Assembly: GCF_002252675.1 (NCBI RefSeq)
Contig: NZ_NQKY01000004.1
Coordinates: forward strand, 62,001-126,000
Source of the DNA: Synechococcus sp. BO 8801
GTDB lineage: Bacteria > Cyanobacteriota > Cyanobacteriia > PCC-6307 > Cyanobiaceae
Reading direction: 5' to 3'
DNA length: 64,000 bases
Shown: in pieces, positions 31,229 to 39,470 of the stretch
Layout of the letters: each line of letters starts with the position of its first letter
Numbering within the stretch: the stretch's first letter is position 1
Translations under genes and position numbers: made by a program
Notes under the pieces: model-generated
What the model was told of the DNA's origin: nothing
The model's input: only the letters and a program-made list of their open reading frames with translations
Database searches by the model: none

Positions 31229-32460
31229 GGGGCTCCCCCGTCGGCGGGCAGGGCCCGGCGCACCTCGTCGCGCACCTCCTCGATCGAGCGTCCCAGGCGT
31301 GCGGCCAGCTCCACGAGGTCGGCGTGCTCCGCCTTGGCCCGCCGGCGGCCGTCGGGGAGGGTGGCCCACTTGATCCGCACCGGCCCCAGCCGGGTGGCCA
31401 GCGTCTCGCTCTGTCGCGGCAGGATCCAGCGGTCCTGCAGCTGCTCCCGCACCCCCAGCGTCGTGCCGTGGCGCCACCACACCCGGCGCAGCCGGGGCCC
31501 CAGCTCCGGGGGCATCAGCGCCGTCATCAGGGTGCCGGTGCGTCCCTTCTTCATCGCCACCGGCTGGCTGAACACCTCCAGCGCCCCGTCCCGGCGCAGG
31601 GCCTCGGCCAGGAAGGCCAGGTCCTCGGCCGTGGCGTCGTCGATCTGGGCCTGCTGCTGCAGCAGGGCTTCGCGCAGCTCGCCCCCCTCGCTGCCCCCCT
31701 CGATGGCCCCCTCCGCACCCGCCTCCTCCAGGGGACGGGCCAGGGTGAGCCGAAGCAGGTTGGCCCGATCCAGCTCGCGGCTGCCCAGACCCACCCCCAC
31801 CCGCAGCGGCAGGGCCGCGGGGGAGGGGCCGAACCGGTCGGCCCAGCAGGCCGCCAGGGCCATCCCGGTGGGGGTGGTGAGCTCGCCGGCGGGGAAGCCC
31901 TCACTGGAGCCCAGCGGCAGCCCCCGGGAACGGGCGATCTCCAGCACCGCCGGGGCGGGCAGGGGCAGGGCCCCGTGGGCGGTGACGACACGGCCATGGC
32001 CCGCCGGCGGCACGCCGCAGAACAGCTCCTCCACCCCCAGATGGAGCAGCCCGGCGCAGACGCCGACGATGTCCACCAGGGCATCGATCGCCCCCACCTC
32101 GTGGAACTCCACGGCCTCGGCGGCGTGGCCGTGGACCGCCGCCTCCGCCTCCGCCAGCAGCCCGAACACCGCCAGCACCCTCTCCTGCAGCGCCGGCTCC
32201 AGGGGAGCGCTCTGGAGCTGCCCGCGCAACGCCCCCCAGGGCCGATGGTGCGGCTGGGGCTCCAGCGACTCCACGTCCAGGTGCAGTCCCCGCAGCCCGG
32301 CGCTGCGCCGCTCCTCGATCCGCAGCCGGTAGCGGCCCTCCAGCCCCAGGGCGGCCAGGGGGGCCTCGATGACCTCCTGGGGAAGGCCGAGGTCCAGCAG
32401 GGCTGCCAGCAGCATGTTGCCGGCCAGACCGGTGGGGCAATCCAGCAGGGCCAGGGTCAT
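31225..32460 (-). CDS. larC: Nickel pincer cofactor biosynthesis protein LarC
   Basis: This 411-residue protein inserts nickel into the pyridinium dithiocarboxylate cofactor using CTP. The start MTLALLDCPTGLAGNMLLAALLDLG matches the LarC N-terminus (xCxxGxAGDM with N for D here). Further signatures are HHRPW, VEFHEVGAIDALVDIVG and PLPAPAVLEIARSRG with GELTTPTGMALA. It is one continuous polypeptide, whereas in some lactobacilli larC needs a frameshift. LarA, LarB and LarE are not in the window. It is flanked by coupled genes on both sides (ATGA overlaps). Confidence 0.88.
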   Translation of the reverse strand: MTLALLDCPTGLAGNMLLAALLDLGLPQEVIEAPLAALGLEGRYRLRIEERRSAGLRGLHLDVESLEPQPHHRPWGALRGQLQSAPLEPALQERVLAVFGLLAEAEAAVHGHAAEAVEFHEVGAIDALVDIVGVCAGLLHLGVEELFCGVPPAGHGRVVTAHGALPLPAPAVLEIARSRGLPLGSSEGFPAGELTTPTGMALAACWADRFGPSPAALPLRVGVGLGSRELDRANLLRLTLARPLEEAGAEGAIEGGSEGGELREALLQQQAQIDDATAEDLAFLAEALRRDGALEVFSQPVAMKKGRTGTLMTALMPPELGPRLRRVWWRHGTTLGVREQLQDRWILPRQSETLATRLGPVRIKWATLPDGRRRAKAEHADLVELAARLGRSIEEVRDEVRRALPADGGAP

Positions 32461-33098
32461 GAAGGGGACCGGCGTCCGAACCGGGGGGCCGCCGCCAGGA
32501 GCCGATCGGCCTCTGCCTCGATCTCGGCGCGGCGTGCCCGCAGGGCCTGCTCCACCTCACGGCGGGCCCGGCGCTGCTCCAGCCGGGCCATCTCGACGTC
32601 GAAGCCGGAGAGGCCCCAGAGCCGGCCCAGCAGGGCCCGGTCGTCGTCGCCGCCGACGCTGTCGCCGTAGACCAGGGTCTCGGCCACCATGCCGGCCTGC
32701 AGCACCCGGCTCCAGCGACGCAGGTCCTCGGCGGAGAGCTTCACGCTCTCGGGCAGGGCGAATTCGGTGCAGCCGCCGCTGTCGACGCCGGCCCGCAGAC
32801 AGGCAAGGCTGCCCACCAGCACCCGCCGGACCGCCAGGCCGTCGCTGTCCGCCGCCAGGGCATGGCCGGCCTCGTGCACGGCGATGCGGCGCAGGCGCCA
32901 CGCACCGCCGGGCAGGGCTTCGGCCAGCAGGTGGCCTCCCCGGCCGCCGAAGCGGGCCGCGTCCACGGTGAGCGAGCCCAGGCCCAGGGCCACCAGCAGG
33001 GTGACCCACCAGGGGGAGAGCCCGACCAGCGGACCGACCACGGCGGCAAGACTGAGCAGCAGCACCACGACCCCGGCCGTGAAGGCACCGCTGGTCAT
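32457..33098 (-). CDS. Solo FtsH-type (M41-like) membrane protease without an AAA domain
   Basis: This 213-residue protein starts with two transmembrane segments (residues 7-26 and 29-44). The zinc site HEAGHALAADSDG follows at residues 75-79, with the FtsH-like third-ligand region QAGMVAETLVYGDSVGGDDDRAL, and a C-terminal coiled helix. Thus it has the peptidase domain of FtsH but no AAA ATPase. Such solo proteins are known in cyanobacteria and plants, where partner-less protease forms are suspected to have regulatory roles. The third metal ligand (an Asp in the D-D-D turn) is plausible. Translation is coupled to larC by an ATGA overlap. Confidence 0.8.
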   Translation of the reverse strand: MTSGAFTAGVVVLLLSLAAVVGPLVGLSPWWVTLLVALGLGSLTVDAARFGGRGGHLLAEALPGGAWRLRRIAVHEAGHALAADSDGLAVRRVLVGSLACLRAGVDSGGCTEFALPESVKLSAEDLRRWSRVLQAGMVAETLVYGDSVGGDDDRALLGRLWGLSGFDVEMARLEQRRARREVEQALRARRAEIEAEADRLLAAAPRFGRRSPS

Positions 33099-33099
33099 C

Positions 33100-33798
33100 T
33101 CAGCGGCCCTGGCGGGTCACGGCCCGGTCATGGCCCTTGGGCTTGGCCGGGCCGCCCTTGTCAGCGCCGGGTCGGCGGGCCCCCCGACCACCGCGGTTGC
33201 CCCGCTGGGCCACCGGGCCGATCACCTCGAAACGCTCGACGGCGAGCTGCTGACCCTGGCGCCGCAGGTCGAGGGAGACGAAATGGCGCAGGTGCTCCAG
33301 GGGAATCTCACCGCGCAGCTGAAGCTTGAACGGCACCGGACGGTTGCCGTCGGGGCGGGGCTGCTGCCGCACCTTGATCACCAGATCGCCGGTCTCGGGA
33401 CGGGTGAAGATCAGCTCGCCGCGGATCGAGAAGTAGTCGTCGCCCTCGGGGAGCTGGTCGGCGGCAGCGGGCGCCTCTGCGGCGGGCTCGGCGGCTTCGG
33501 CCCCTGGCGTCGAGAGGGTGCTGGGCTCCCACACCCCCACCATCTGCAGGTGGAGCTGGTTCTCCTCCCGCGAGCGGGGGTAGACGACCCACAGATGGGG
33601 GGTCTCCAGGTCGAGATGGCGGCGCATCAGGGTGAGCAGGCGGCCGAGCACCACCGCTTCGATCTCGGTGCCCTCGGCGGTGCGGATCACGCCCCTGGTG
33701 AGCTGGGCCGGATCGGCCGGCACGTAGGACCCGCGCACCACTCCGATGGCCCGGTACTGGAGCGGCTCGGTGACCGGGGAAATGGGATGCTGGCGCAT
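33100..33798 (-). CDS. Conserved cyanobacterial protein of unknown function
   Basis: This 232-residue soluble protein begins with a conserved cyanobacterial segment: LQYRAIGVVRGSYVPADPAQ, then TRGVIRTAEGTEIEAVVLGR and HLWVVYPRSREENQLHLQMVGVWEP. The middle part is Ala/Glu-rich. The second half (DYFSIRGELIFTRPETGDLVIKV and FKLQLRGEIPLEHLRHFVSLDLRR) looks like an OB-like beta domain. The C-terminus is basic and Gly/Arg-rich (RGNRGGRGARRPG), which suggests RNA binding. Proteins with this pattern occur widely in cyanobacteria but I know of no assigned function. It precedes the solo protease gene by 1 bp on the same strand. Confidence 0.7.
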   Translation of the reverse strand: MRQHPISPVTEPLQYRAIGVVRGSYVPADPAQLTRGVIRTAEGTEIEAVVLGRLLTLMRRHLDLETPHLWVVYPRSREENQLHLQMVGVWEPSTLSTPGAEAAEPAAEAPAAADQLPEGDDYFSIRGELIFTRPETGDLVIKVRQQPRPDGNRPVPFKLQLRGEIPLEHLRHFVSLDLRRQGQQLAVERFEVIGPVAQRGNRGGRGARRPGADKGGPAKPKGHDRAVTRQGR

Positions 33799-33915
33799 GG
33801 TGGAAGGAAAAACCCCGTGGCGGTACCTGGACTGGCCCGGGTCAATGTAAGCAGCAGCGGAAGCGCGATGCCCAGGCCAGACTCGGTCGCGACACCGAGC
33901 CCACACCGTCAACGG

Positions 33916-34767
33916 ATGCCCTCCCCGAACCGAAGCCTGAGCGGCCTCTGGTCGCTGCTGGCCGTCAGCCTGGTCGGGATCCTGGCCCTCGGGGGAGGCT
34001 GGTGGCTGGGTCACCGCCAGTCGGCCACGCAGGCCAGCGCCGATCCGAAGCGGACGCTGCTCACCAAGGAGGCCACCCGCCTGCGGCTGCGGCTCGACGC
34101 CGATGAGGCCACCCCGGCCGACCGTCAGCGGCTGCTGGAACTCCTCGTCGCCCTCGATCGCAAGGGGGAGGCCGTCGGCCTGCTCGAGCCGATGGCCGAC
34201 CGGGAGCCCGAGCGCTGGTCCCTGCGGCTGATGCTGGCCGAGCTGCGCCGCGACCAGGGCGACAGCAGCGGCGCCGAACGGGAACTGCGTCAGATCCTCA
34301 ACCTGCGTCCCACCCAGGTGGAGGCCCTGCAGCTGCTCAGCCTGCTGAACCTGGAACAGGGGCGCGGCGCCGCCGCGGAGGCCCGCGTCAAGGCGGCCTA
34401 CGGGATGGCGATCAAACCCGACGTCAGGCCGGAGGCCCTCGGCATCGGCCTGCTGCTGGCGGAACTGCAGCTCAAACGTGGCCAGGCGGCGACGGCGGCG
34501 GCCACCTACCTGCAGCTGGCCAACCTGTTCCCCCAGGACCAGCGCCCCCTGCTGGGGCTGGCCATGCTGCGCCACGACCGGGGCGACACCAAGGGAGCCC
34601 AGGAGGCCCTGGCCCAGGCAAGACTGCGCAGCCCCGATCCCGACAAGCCGGATCCGAGGCTCGACAAACTGGCGGCCAGCTGGGGGCTCGAGCCGCTCAG
34701 ATCCCCTTCAGCTGCCCGGCCGACCCCGCCGGCGCCGGCTTCGGCGTCTTCGCGTCAAACTCCCTGA
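33916..34767 (+). CDS. Membrane-anchored TPR protein
   Basis: This 283-residue protein has one N-terminal transmembrane helix (residues 11-32) and then a TPR solenoid: RLLELLVALDRKGEAVGLLEPM, LRLMLAELRRDQGDSSGAERELRQIL, ALQLLSLLNLEQGRGAAAEARVKAA and further repeats. The C-terminal tail is Pro/Ala/Ser-rich. Such proteins are typical periplasmic or thylakoid-lumen assembly scaffolds. The ATG at 33916 puts the helix at the right distance; an upstream in-frame ATG at 33868 is possible. The last 71 bp overlap the convergent exported protein gene. Confidence 0.75.
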   Translation: MPSPNRSLSGLWSLLAVSLVGILALGGGWWLGHRQSATQASADPKRTLLTKEATRLRLRLDADEATPADRQRLLELLVALDRKGEAVGLLEPMADREPERWSLRLMLAELRRDQGDSSGAERELRQILNLRPTQVEALQLLSLLNLEQGRGAAAEARVKAAYGMAIKPDVRPEALGIGLLLAELQLKRGQAATAAATYLQLANLFPQDQRPLLGLAMLRHDRGDTKGAQEALAQARLRSPDPDKPDPRLDKLAASWGLEPLRSPSAARPTPPAPASASSRQTP

Positions 34768-35044
34768 GGGCCTGATCGATGGCGGAGCTGGGGGGCGTGG
34801 CGTCGTCCAGGGCGGTGCTGCGCTTCAGCTTGTTCATCAGGTCGAGCGGGTTGGTGCTGTCGAGGATCGAACCGCTGCCGGATCCCGATTTGCTCGGCCC
34901 GTAGTCGTAGAGCTGACGCTCCTGGATGCTGGTACCGAGGGTCTGGCCGTAGCCGGCCTGCTGGGCCCGGGCCTCACCGACCATCAGCAGGGCGAGGGCC
35001 CCGACGCCGGCCGCGCAGGCCTGCAGAGAAAACGAACGGTTCAT
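34697..35044 (-). CDS. Small exported protein of unknown function
   Basis: This 115-residue protein has a signal peptide (SLQACAAGVGALALLMVG, cleavage after ARA). The mature part contains QERQLYDYGPSKSGSGSG, ILDSTNPLDLMNKLKRSTAL and DDATPPSSAIDQALREFDAK. This pattern looks like a small conserved secreted protein of picocyanobacteria, with no known role. It is transcribed divergently from xthA and overlaps the convergent TPR gene by 71 bp. Confidence 0.6.
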   Translation of the reverse strand: MNRSFSLQACAAGVGALALLMVGEARAQQAGYGQTLGTSIQERQLYDYGPSKSGSGSGSILDSTNPLDLMNKLKRSTALDDATPPSSAIDQALREFDAKTPKPAPAGSAGQLKGI

Positions 35045-35120
35045 GGCTCCTGCCGGCGGAGGGTCGAATCACCAAGGCCTTCATGATAAGGGCCCTCAGC
35101 CGGTTCCCCGTTCTGTCGCC

Positions 35121-35963
35121 ATGGCCCTGCGGATCGCCACCTGGAACGTCAACTCGGTGCGCACCCGGCTCGATCAGGTGTGCGCCTGGCTCCAGGCCGA
35201 AGCGCCCGACGTGCTCTGCCTGCAGGAAACCAAGGTGGCGGACGAGCTGTTCCCCCACGCGGCCTTCGAGGCCCTGGGCTACCGGGCCGTGATCAGCGGC
35301 CAGAAGGCCTACAACGGCGTGGCCATCCTCAGCCGGCTGCCGATCGAGGACGTGCGGGTGGGCTTCGCCGCCCTGCTGCCGGACGATCCGGCGGCCGAGG
35401 AGCTGGGCGAACAGAAACGGGTGATCAGTGCCTGGATCGAAGGGGTGCGGGTGCTCAACCTCTACGTGCCCAATGGCTCGGCCCTGACGTCGGACAAGTA
35501 CCCCTACAAGCTGGCGTGGCTGGGGTGTCTGCGGCGCTACCTGGAGGCCCAGGACGCCGAAGGGGAACCCCTGGCGATGGTGGGGGACTTCAACATCGCC
35601 CTGGAGGGCCGCGATATCCACGACCCGGAACGCCTCAGCGGCGGGATCATGGCCAGCGAGCCGGAGCGCCAGGCCCTGAGGGACGCCCTGGGTGATCGCC
35701 TGGAGGACGTGTTCCGCGTCTTCGAACCGGACACCGGCCACTGGAGCTGGTGGGACTACCGCACCGGCGCCTGGGACATGGACAGGGGCTGGCGCATCGA
35801 CCACATCTATCTCTCCGAGGAGCTGCTGGCCTGCGCCACGGGCTGCGTGATCCACAAGGGGGTGCGGGGCAACGCGCAGCCCAGCGACCATGCGCCGGTG
35901 GCGGTGCACCTGGCCTGGCCGCCCGAGCCGGCCGAGGACGGGGACGACGACGGGGGCTGGTGA
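35121..35963 (+). CDS. xthA: Exodeoxyribonuclease III (AP endonuclease)
   Basis: This 280-residue EEP-fold nuclease acts in base excision repair, cutting at abasic sites and removing 3' blocks. Catalytic signatures: ATWNVNSVR (N), LCLQETKV (E), YVPNGS, VGDFNIAL (DxN), WDMDRGWRIDHIYLS (Asp in RIDH), and the terminal PSDHAPV (His). All seem intact. The ATG at 35121 gives the standard MALRIATWNVNS start. The C-terminus is unusually acidic (EDGDDDGGW). Confidence 0.93.
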   Translation: MALRIATWNVNSVRTRLDQVCAWLQAEAPDVLCLQETKVADELFPHAAFEALGYRAVISGQKAYNGVAILSRLPIEDVRVGFAALLPDDPAAEELGEQKRVISAWIEGVRVLNLYVPNGSALTSDKYPYKLAWLGCLRRYLEAQDAEGEPLAMVGDFNIALEGRDIHDPERLSGGIMASEPERQALRDALGDRLEDVFRVFEPDTGHWSWWDYRTGAWDMDRGWRIDHIYLSEELLACATGCVIHKGVRGNAQPSDHAPVAVHLAWPPEPAEDGDDDGGW

Positions 35964-35991
35964 GGGGCGGTGGTGAGGGGGCTCGGGGCCC

Positions 35992-36603
35992 TCAGGCCAG
36001 AAACGCCGCCAGGGCCAGGTCCTGACGCCGCACCAGGGCGAACAGGGTGCCGTTCTGGCCGCGGCTCACCCGCAGCTCGTCATCGAGCACGGTGACATCG
36101 AGCCAGGCGGGAAAGCTCTGCCGCACCTGCCGGAACAGCTCCAGCCGCTGGTCTCCGAACCTGGGCCCCAGCCAGCCGCCCCGCTCGAACCGCACCGACA
36201 CCCGCTGGTGGGGGGCCTCGGCAGCCACGGCGATGCTGGCCTGCACGGCGATCCCCGCCAGGGGCCCGAGGGGGCCGGCCGGCCGCAGCAGGTTCAGGGC
36301 ACGGCCGCCGGCGGGATCGAGCAACTGCAGATTCTCGAGCCAGGGCCTGACCGCCAGATAGGGCAGGGAACTGCTGCTCCAGCGCAGCTCCCAAACCCCC
36401 GCCAGCTGGTCAGCCTGGGCCGTGAGATCGGCGGGCTGCAGGTGCTCCAACCGCTCGATCAGGACCTCGATGCGCCCGGCGGCGGGGGCTGCAGCACCGG
36501 GAGATCCGCCCCGCAGCAGCCCCAGCAGCTCCTGCCGACAGGCCTGGGCGTCGCCGGCGCCAGCGGCAGGGCCATCGGGAATGGCCGGGGGAGCCTGCGT
36601 CAC
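35992..36603 (-). CDS. PAP/fibrillin (plastid-lipid-associated) family protein
   Basis: This 203-residue protein starts at GTG. The N-terminal helix region (RQELLGLLRGG, IEVLIERLEHLQPA) leads to LAGVWELRWSSSSLPYLAV, the signature of PAP/fibrillin proteins, and beta strands ending WLDVTVLDDELRVSRGQNGTLF. Fibrillins are lipocalin-like proteins that associate with thylakoids and plastoglobule-like bodies and bind prenyl lipids or pigments. The GTG start (36601-36603) was chosen because no ATG is available near the domain start. It diverges from mqo. Confidence 0.8.
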   Translation of the reverse strand: MTQAPPAIPDGPAAGAGDAQACRQELLGLLRGGSPGAAAPAAGRIEVLIERLEHLQPADLTAQADQLAGVWELRWSSSSLPYLAVRPWLENLQLLDPAGGRALNLLRPAGPLGPLAGIAVQASIAVAAEAPHQRVSVRFERGGWLGPRFGDQRLELFRQVRQSFPAWLDVTVLDDELRVSRGQNGTLFALVRRQDLALAAFLA

Positions 36604-36715
36604 TGCTCTCACCCGCGGCACGGGGGCGCAACAGGATCCATGCTGCCAGGCGCCGACGGCCATCGGATACCGTGTCGCCCGGCCTGCTGGCCGAACCGAT
36701 CCCACCGCAGACCCC

Positions 36716-38203
36716 GTGACCCTGACCACCGTCGATGTGACCCTGGTCGGGGCGGGGATCATGGGCGCCACCCTGGGCACCCTGCTGCGGCAGCTGCGGC
36801 CGGACCTGCGTCTCCTGCTCGTCGAGGGCCTGCCCCGGGAGGCCCAGGAGAGTTCCAGCGCCTGGAACAACGCCGGCACGGGCCATGCGGGGAACTGCGA
36901 ACTCAACTACACGCCGATGGCGGCGGACGGCTCGATCAGCCTCGCCAAGGCGCTCGACATCAACGAAGCCTTCGACCTGTCGCGTCAGTTCTGGACCCAC
37001 CTGGTGCGGGACGGGGCCCTGGGCTCCCCCGGGGCCTTCATCCAGGGCGTCCCCCACATGAGCTTCGTGCTGGGGGAGGAGCGGCGGGCCTACCTGCGGG
37101 AACGCCACCGGGTGATGGCGGCCCACCACTGCTACCGGGGGATGGCCTACAGCGAGGACCACGCCCAGGTGGCGGCGTGGGCACCGCTGCTGATCGAGGG
37201 CCGGAACCCGGCCCAGGCGATCGGCGCCACCCACATCGCCGACGGCACCGACGTGAACTTCGGGGCCCTGACCAGCCAGCTGCTGGATCACCTGCGGGCC
37301 AGCGGGGCCTTCGAGGCGCGCTTTTCCACGGCGGTGCAATCGCTGCGGCGGCGGCCGGAGGGTGGCTGGCGCCTGGAGACCCGGGACCAGACCACCGGGG
37401 AGACCCGGCTGATCGATTCGGGCACCGTGTTTCTCGGGGCCGGCGGCGGCGCCCTCACCCTGCTGCAGAAATCGGGGATCCCGGAAGGGCGCGGCTACGG
37501 CGGCTTTCCCGTCAGCGGCCTCTGGCTGCGCTGCGGCGACTCCGCCGTGGCCAGCCGCCACCATGCGAAGGTCTACGGAATGGCGACCGCCGGCTCGCCG
37601 CCGATGTCGGTGCCCCACCTCGACACGCGCCTCGTCGACGGCCGCCACTGGATCCTGTTCGGGCCCTACGCGGGCTTCTCCAGCAAGTTCCTCAAGAGCG
37701 GCTCCCTCTGCGACTGGCCCCGCTCCCTGCGGACCGGCAACCTGCTGCCGCTGCTGGCGGTGGCCCGGGACAACCTGCCCCTGACCCAGTACCTGATCGG
37801 CCAGGTGTTCGCCAGCGCCGAGCAGCGCTTCGCCGCCCTGCGCGACTTCTATCCGACCGCCCGCCCCTCCGACTGGACCCTGGCGGTGGCCGGCCAGCGG
37901 GTGCAGATCATCAAGGCCGATGCCCGGCGCGGCGGGTTGCTCCAGTTCGGCACCGAGGTGGTGCACGCCGCCGACACATCCCTGGTGGCCGTGCTGGGGG
38001 CGTCCCCCGGCGCGTCGGCCGCCGTGGCGATCGCCCTGGAAATCCTCCACTCCTGCTTCCGCGAGAAGCTGCCCGACGGCTGGCAGGACACCCTGAAGCG
38101 GATCCTGCCCTCCTACGGCGAATCAATCCGCTGCGACGCCGACCTCTGCCAGCGGATCCGCAGCGAGAGCGCCGAGGTGCTGGGGCTGGCGCCGCCGGCC
38201 TAG
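36716..38203 (+). CDS. mqo: Malate:quinone oxidoreductase
   Basis: This 495-residue FAD enzyme oxidises malate to oxaloacetate and passes electrons to the quinone pool. The FAD loop is VTLVGAGIMGATLGTLLRQL; further landmarks are SSAWNNAGTGHAGNCELNYTP, FIQGVPHMSFVLGE, FGALTSQLLDHL, VFLGAGGGALTLLQKSGIPE, WILFGPYAGFSSKFLKSGS and LGASPGASAAVAIALEIL. These cover the full family length. The start is GTG at 36716; the encoded VTLTTVDVTL leads directly to the FAD strand. Its end overlaps the convergent lycopene cyclase stop by 4 bp. Confidence 0.92.
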   Translation: MTLTTVDVTLVGAGIMGATLGTLLRQLRPDLRLLLVEGLPREAQESSSAWNNAGTGHAGNCELNYTPMAADGSISLAKALDINEAFDLSRQFWTHLVRDGALGSPGAFIQGVPHMSFVLGEERRAYLRERHRVMAAHHCYRGMAYSEDHAQVAAWAPLLIEGRNPAQAIGATHIADGTDVNFGALTSQLLDHLRASGAFEARFSTAVQSLRRRPEGGWRLETRDQTTGETRLIDSGTVFLGAGGGALTLLQKSGIPEGRGYGGFPVSGLWLRCGDSAVASRHHAKVYGMATAGSPPMSVPHLDTRLVDGRHWILFGPYAGFSSKFLKSGSLCDWPRSLRTGNLLPLLAVARDNLPLTQYLIGQVFASAEQRFAALRDFYPTARPSDWTLAVAGQRVQIIKADARRGGLLQFGTEVVHAADTSLVAVLGASPGASAAVAIALEILHSCFREKLPDGWQDTLKRILPSYGESIRCDADLCQRIRSESAEVLGLAPPA

Positions 38204-39432
38204 GGCCGGCGCGGCGGCAGCAGCAGGCCGGCCCGCACGGCCCACGGGGACAGGGCGAACAGGCGGAGCATGGCCGCCAGCAGCTCCGGCACCGTCAGGG
38301 TGTTGGCCAGGAAGCCATACCACTGGGGGCCGCTCAGGGAGAAGAAGCTGGCGAAGAACTGGCGCAGTTCGGCCTCGGAGAAGCCCATCAGCTTGCCCAG
38401 ACCGAACTGGTAGAGGGCGTGCTTGCTGCGCAGGGCCGGGGGCCAGAGGGCGCCCCAGCCCGCCCGGGCCAGCAGGGCCGAGGGGGCATCGGCATCGGCC
38501 ATCGCCGCCGCCACCGCCGCCGCCACCGCCGGGGCCCGGCGCAGCAGGGCGCCCACCATGTAGCCGGAGGCCGGGTGCACCATCGAGGCCGCCCCGCCGA
38601 AGCCCAGCACCGGCTGCTGCAGGTCCGGCAGGGGCAGGTTCATCGGAAACAGGCAGAACTCCTCGTGCTCCACCTCCAGCACCCGCACGCCGCGGTGGGC
38701 CAGGCGGCGGTGGAGGCGCTGCTGGAGCACCGCGAAGGGCACCGGGGGGGCCAGGGCCAGCGACGTCTCCTCGACGAAGAAGCGGCCGCCGCCCAGGTCC
38801 ATCGCATAGAGAAAGGTGGGGGGCTCGGCCCGTTCCGCCTCGCTGAGGTGGTCGGCGCGGTAGTCCATCAGCACGAACTGATCGGGCTGCACCGGCGGCG
38901 CCGAGAAGCGGCCGATGATGCCGTAGGCCGACTGGCCGGCCACCGGGCCCCGGTCGGGCCGCTGCACCAGCAGCGGCTGATGGCCGGTGGCGTCCACCAC
39001 CAGCCGCACCTGCAGCCGGCGTCCATCGGCCAGCTCCACCGTGCTCGACGCCCCGGAGGCGTCGCAGCCGCTGGCCAGCCCCTGGAGCAGCTCCACCCCG
39101 CCGCGCCCGCAGGCCTCCAGCCAGTGCCCCTGCAGGGCCGCGCGGTCGAACAGGCCGTAATCGCGGCCGTGGACCGTGGGGCGGTTGGCCGCCGCCTCCG
39201 GGTCCGGATCACCGGCGCCGAAGTAGCTGACCGTGTGGCTCCAGCGGTGCTCCAGCAGATGGCCCAGGCCCAGGGCGTCCACCTCGTCGCCCCAGATGCC
39301 GTAGGTGTTGGGCCAGGGGGCGCGCGGGTCGTCGGGCGCCAGCAGGGCCACGGCGAGCCCCTGGTCCGCCAGGGCCGCCGCGATGCAGAGGGCGGCGGGG
39401 CCGCCGCCGAGCACCAGCACGTCCCTCGCCAT
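38200..39432 (-). CDS. crtL: Lycopene beta-cyclase (CrtL type)
   Basis: This 410-residue flavoprotein converts lycopene to beta-carotene. Signatures: the N-terminal FAD loop VLVLGGGPAALCIAAALADQG, YGIWGDEVDALGL, YGLFDRAALQGHWL, LVVDATGHQP, MDYRAD, FLYAMDLGGGRFFVEETSLA, and FPMNLPLPDLQQPVLGFGGAASMVHPASGYMVG. Length and order match the CrtL-b enzymes of cyanobacteria. I chose the start at 39432 (MARDVLVLGGG); an ATG at 39456 would add 8 residues and leave only 14 bp to the divergent channel-like gene. Confidence 0.92.
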   Translation of the reverse strand: MARDVLVLGGGPAALCIAAALADQGLAVALLAPDDPRAPWPNTYGIWGDEVDALGLGHLLEHRWSHTVSYFGAGDPDPEAAANRPTVHGRDYGLFDRAALQGHWLEACGRGGVELLQGLASGCDASGASSTVELADGRRLQVRLVVDATGHQPLLVQRPDRGPVAGQSAYGIIGRFSAPPVQPDQFVLMDYRADHLSEAERAEPPTFLYAMDLGGGRFFVEETSLALAPPVPFAVLQQRLHRRLAHRGVRVLEVEHEEFCLFPMNLPLPDLQQPVLGFGGAASMVHPASGYMVGALLRRAPAVAAAVAAAMADADAPSALLARAGWGALWPPALRSKHALYQFGLGKLMGFSEAELRQFFASFFSLSGPQWYGFLANTLTVPELLAAMLRLFALSPWAVRAGLLLPPRRP

Positions 39433-39470
39433 CTCGCCGGTACGGTGAGGGCTCATCCTGCACCACGGCC

